Positions 39,297-41,080 of a stretch of DNA of 41,080 nucleotides are shown here, piece after piece; within the stretch, counting starts at the first letter, position 1, and every line of letters starts with the position of its first letter. The position numbers and the translations under genes are program-made. The notes under the pieces are model-generated. The model did not search any database and was not told the DNA's origin. It worked only from the letters and a program-made list of their open reading frames with translations. The stretch comes from Chloroflexota bacterium. GTDB lineage: Bacteria; Chloroflexota; Anaerolineae; Anaerolineales; Villigracilaceae. The stretch lies in the NCBI GenBank assembly GCA_029782225.1, contig JAKOVF010000119.1, positions 1 to 41,080 on the forward strand, given 5' to 3'.

Positions 39297-40343
39297 ATGC
39301 CACTTCCACAAATCAATACAGATTATTTGATTGACTTCCTCGTGAAGTTGTTGAATGTCCCGTCTCCCACAGGATTTGCCGGGCCTGCGATCGACTTCGT
39401 GGAGAAGGAATTGTCCCAGTTTAAGCAGTTGACTCTCTCACGCACGCGTAAGGGCGCGTTGGTCGTCAAGTGGGACGGAAACGATACGAGTAATCCCGTA
39501 GCATTAACGGCCCATGTGGACACACTTGGCGCAGTGGTGAAGGAGATCAAGTCCAATGGTCGATTGCGCCTGAGCAGAATAGGGGGGATGCAGTGGCCGA
39601 CGGTCGAGACGGAGGGTGTGTGGGTGTTCCCATCGAAAGGGGAGAAGGTACGCGGCTCACTGCTGATCGAAACGGCGTCGGGTCATGTCTATGGTGCGGC
39701 GGGCAGTGACACAAAGCGCGATGATGCCCACATGGAGGTCCGCCTCGATGCGAAGACAACCAGTGAGGAGGAAACACGTGAACTGGGAATCAACATCGGC
39801 GATTGTGTGGCCTTTGACCCGCGCGTCGAAGTGACAAATGGATTCGTCCGCTCGCGGTTTCTCGACGACAAGGCCTGTGTGGCAACCCTGGTGGCCGCGA
39901 TCAAATCTTTAACGGAAGCAGGACTGAGTCCCGCGCGAAGCGTCTATTTCCTGATCAGCAACTATGAGGAAGTCGGCCACGGGGCGGCGGCAGGGATTCC
40001 CTCTGATGTGGTGGAACTGGTGACGGTGGATATGGCGGTTGTGGGGGAGGGTCAGGAGTCGGATGAGTTCCACGCGACGCTGTGCGTGAAAGACAGCGGT
40101 GGGCCCTACCACTTTGGTCTGAATAACAAAATGCGGGCGCTGGCCGAGAAATATGAAATCCCATTCAAGACAGATGTGTATCCTTTCTATGGGTCGGACG
40201 GGGAAGCCTTTTGGAGTGCGGGTGGCGATGTGGCGCTCTCGCTGATCGGCCCCGGGATTGACGCTTCGCACAATTACGAGCGGACTCACATCGATGCGCT
40301 GGTCGCGACGACGAATTGGGTTATGGCGTATCTGATGGATTAA
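39297..40343 (+). CDS. M42-like metallopeptidase
   Basis: 348 aa, di-zinc peptidase of the M42/M20 type. Metal and catalytic residues are seen in order: AHVDTLG (H73, D75), GAAGSDTKRDDAH, the bridging Asp in SRFLDDKACVA (about 189), Glu-Glu in NYEEVGHG (E224 catalytic, E225 metal), VTVDMAVVG with the next Asp, and the final His in ASHNYERTH. The length suits the glutamyl-aminopeptidase/endoglucanase M family. CTGGAG precedes the ATG. It probably degrades peptides in the cytosol; the specificity is unknown. It is in the same transcription unit as the thioesterase. Confidence 0.9.
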   Translation: MPLPQINTDYLIDFLVKLLNVPSPTGFAGPAIDFVEKELSQFKQLTLSRTRKGALVVKWDGNDTSNPVALTAHVDTLGAVVKEIKSNGRLRLSRIGGMQWPTVETEGVWVFPSKGEKVRGSLLIETASGHVYGAAGSDTKRDDAHMEVRLDAKTTSEEETRELGINIGDCVAFDPRVEVTNGFVRSRFLDDKACVATLVAAIKSLTEAGLSPARSVYFLISNYEEVGHGAAAGIPSDVVELVTVDMAVVGEGQESDEFHATLCVKDSGGPYHFGLNNKMRALAEKYEIPFKTDVYPFYGSDGEAFWSAGGDVALSLIGPGIDASHNYERTHIDALVATTNWVMAYLMD

Positions 40344-40355
40344 GAAAGACTACAC

Positions 40356-40483
40356 CGGTGGCCGAGTAGCGAGCGTTTTTTGCGAGCGCATCGAGACCAT
40401 CAGGTTGCTATCAAACAAAAGATAATTTGAAACATAGTGGTCTCGATACGGGCAAGACGATCACTCGCCCTACTCGACCACCG
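40356..40483. repeat. GGTCGAGTA...ATCGAGACCA palindromic element, copy 2
   Basis: Ends CGGTGGCCGAGTAG and CTACTCGACCACCG, inner arms ATCGAGACCA and TGGTCTCGAT. It is 128 bp and the same family as 36869-37001. It lies 12 nt after the peptidase stop. Its right end runs into AGGG, giving the GAGGG that serves as ribosome binding site for the next gene. Confidence 0.9.
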
Positions 40484-40493
40484 AGGGATAAGA

Positions 40494-41080
40494 ATGAAAT
40501 TCGATGCTGCACTTCCACCTACCCCATTGAAAGATGTCCCTGCGATCGCAAAGGCCGCGGAACAAATTGGCTTTGACTCACTGTGGACACAGGAAACGCA
40601 ACACGATCCATTTCTCCCCTGTGCGTTGATCGCCGAACACACATCGAAACTGAAGATGGGAACGGCGATCGCGGTGTCCTTCGCACGCTCGCCAGCGAAC
40701 CTGGCCTACACTGCCTGGGACCTGGCCGCGCAGTCGGGCGGACGCTTCATCTTGGGACTTGGCACGCAGGTCAAGGCGCACATCGAACGCCGCTTCGGGA
40801 TGCCGTGGCCCGAGTCAGTGACGGGGAAGCTGCGTGAGCAGATCCAGGTCTTGCGCGCCATGTGGGATTGCTGGCAGAACGGCACGAAGCTGAATTTTCG
40901 CGGTGAGTATTACAAAATTACTTTGATGTCGCCGTTTTTTCAGCCCTCACCCCTACCCCCCTCTCCCACTTTTGGGAGAGGGGTTGGGGGTGAGGGTTTA
41001 ATTCCTATCTACATCGCTGGAGTGAATATCGGACTTGCGCGACTCGCGGGCGAATTGTGCGAGGGATTCCACGCGCACCC
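40494..41080 (+). CDS. Luciferase-like F420/flavin oxidoreductase with repeat insertion, 3' end outside window
   Basis: The first 196 residues of an LLM-class oxidoreductase, most like F420-dependent members. Seen: IAKAAEQIGFDSLWTQETQH, the TAIAVSFARSP strand, the substrate-binding SGGRFILGLGTQVKAH, FRGEYYKITLMSPFF, and IPIYIAGVNIGLARLAGEL. Residues 151-168 (PSPLPPSPTFGRGVGGEG) are encoded exactly by palindromic element copy C (40944-40996) and interrupt the normally short loop between the LMSPFF and IPIYIAGVN segments. The frame is kept, so the gene is still open. The ATG at 40494 follows GAGGGATAAGA. It is probably functional if the loop tolerates the insert, but unproven. Confidence 0.85.
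   Translation, partial: MKFDAALPPTPLKDVPAIAKAAEQIGFDSLWTQETQHDPFLPCALIAEHTSKLKMGTAIAVSFARSPANLAYTAWDLAAQSGGRFILGLGTQVKAHIERRFGMPWPESVTGKLREQIQVLRAMWDCWQNGTKLNFRGEYYKITLMSPFFQPSPLPPSPTFGRGVGGEGLIPIYIAGVNIGLARLAGELCEGFHAH
40944..40996. repeat. CCCTCACC/CTCTCCC palindromic element, copy C, inside coding sequence
   Basis: 53 bp: CCCTCACCCC-TA-CCCCCCTCTCCCA-CTTT-TGGGAGAGGGG-TT-GGGGGTGAGGG. It is nearly perfectly palindromic and lies in frame within the LLM oxidoreductase gene. Confidence 0.92.

Noticed and set aside
40494..41080. Pseudogene call for the repeat-interrupted LLM oxidoreductase
   Set aside because: The insertion keeps the frame and lies between conserved segments that are intact on both sides, so loss of function is not shown.

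Overview
The window looks like chromosomal DNA of a filamentous or anaerobic member of the Chloroflexota, most likely class Anaerolineae. This is an inference. It rests on the overall gene repertoire, the many Thr/Pro-rich linkers joining membrane anchors to small domains, a seven-gene membrane cluster built round a MutL-like ATPase, a membrane-tethered Cas4-like nuclease, and dense palindromic repeats. No rRNA operon, phage, transposase or CRISPR array is visible.

Layout. 1-4409: methionine aminopeptidase (cut by the window edge) and thymidylate kinase, then divergently an HtrA-type protease, then an R3H/AAA ATPase with a long leader. 4691-9707: a PH-like membrane protein, a HAD protein coupled to a DUF389-SH3 membrane protein, a phosphohexomutase and a lipoprotein. 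9834-12044: a DapB-like reductase, a nucleotidyltransferase and an LPxTG-type membrane protein. 12134-19585 (minus): seven tightly coupled genes for a small protein, three multi-segment or anchored membrane proteins, a zinc-ribbon protein with twelve W-L motifs, a MutL-like ASKHA ATPase and a beta-rich protein. 19773-28399 (plus): a B12-binding mutase subunit, MeaB GTPase, GNAT, PRPP synthase, MutM, two poorly known proteins and a class A PBP homologue that has lost its catalytic residues. 28396-32023: RNase Z, FtsK and tRNA-Arg(CCT). 32072-32194: a promoter-hairpin-terminator unit that looks like a small RNA. 32206-36836 (minus): RecN, a B-box membrane protein, NAD kinase, and a three-gene unit in which a Cas4-like nuclease is split into two membrane-anchored halves flanking a helical-repeat gene. 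37102-41080: an MBL-fold hydrolase, a Crp/FNR regulator, a thioesterase, an M42-like peptidase and a luciferase-like oxidoreductase (partial).

Working together. FtsK, RecN, MutM and the split Cas4-like pair make the right half rich in DNA maintenance functions. The B12-binding subunit and MeaB sit divergently beside the MutL-like cluster, which is suggestive because MutL proteins accompany B12 mutases, but no catalytic mutase subunit is in the window.

Two window-wide themes stand out. First, at least five genes have a TATAAT/TATACT box only 6-8 nt before the start codon, so their mRNAs are probably leaderless. Second, seven kinds of palindromic element (eleven copies) occupy the gaps. Two copies of one family are read through in frame as protein, one supplies a stop codon, and one separates ftsK from its promoter.
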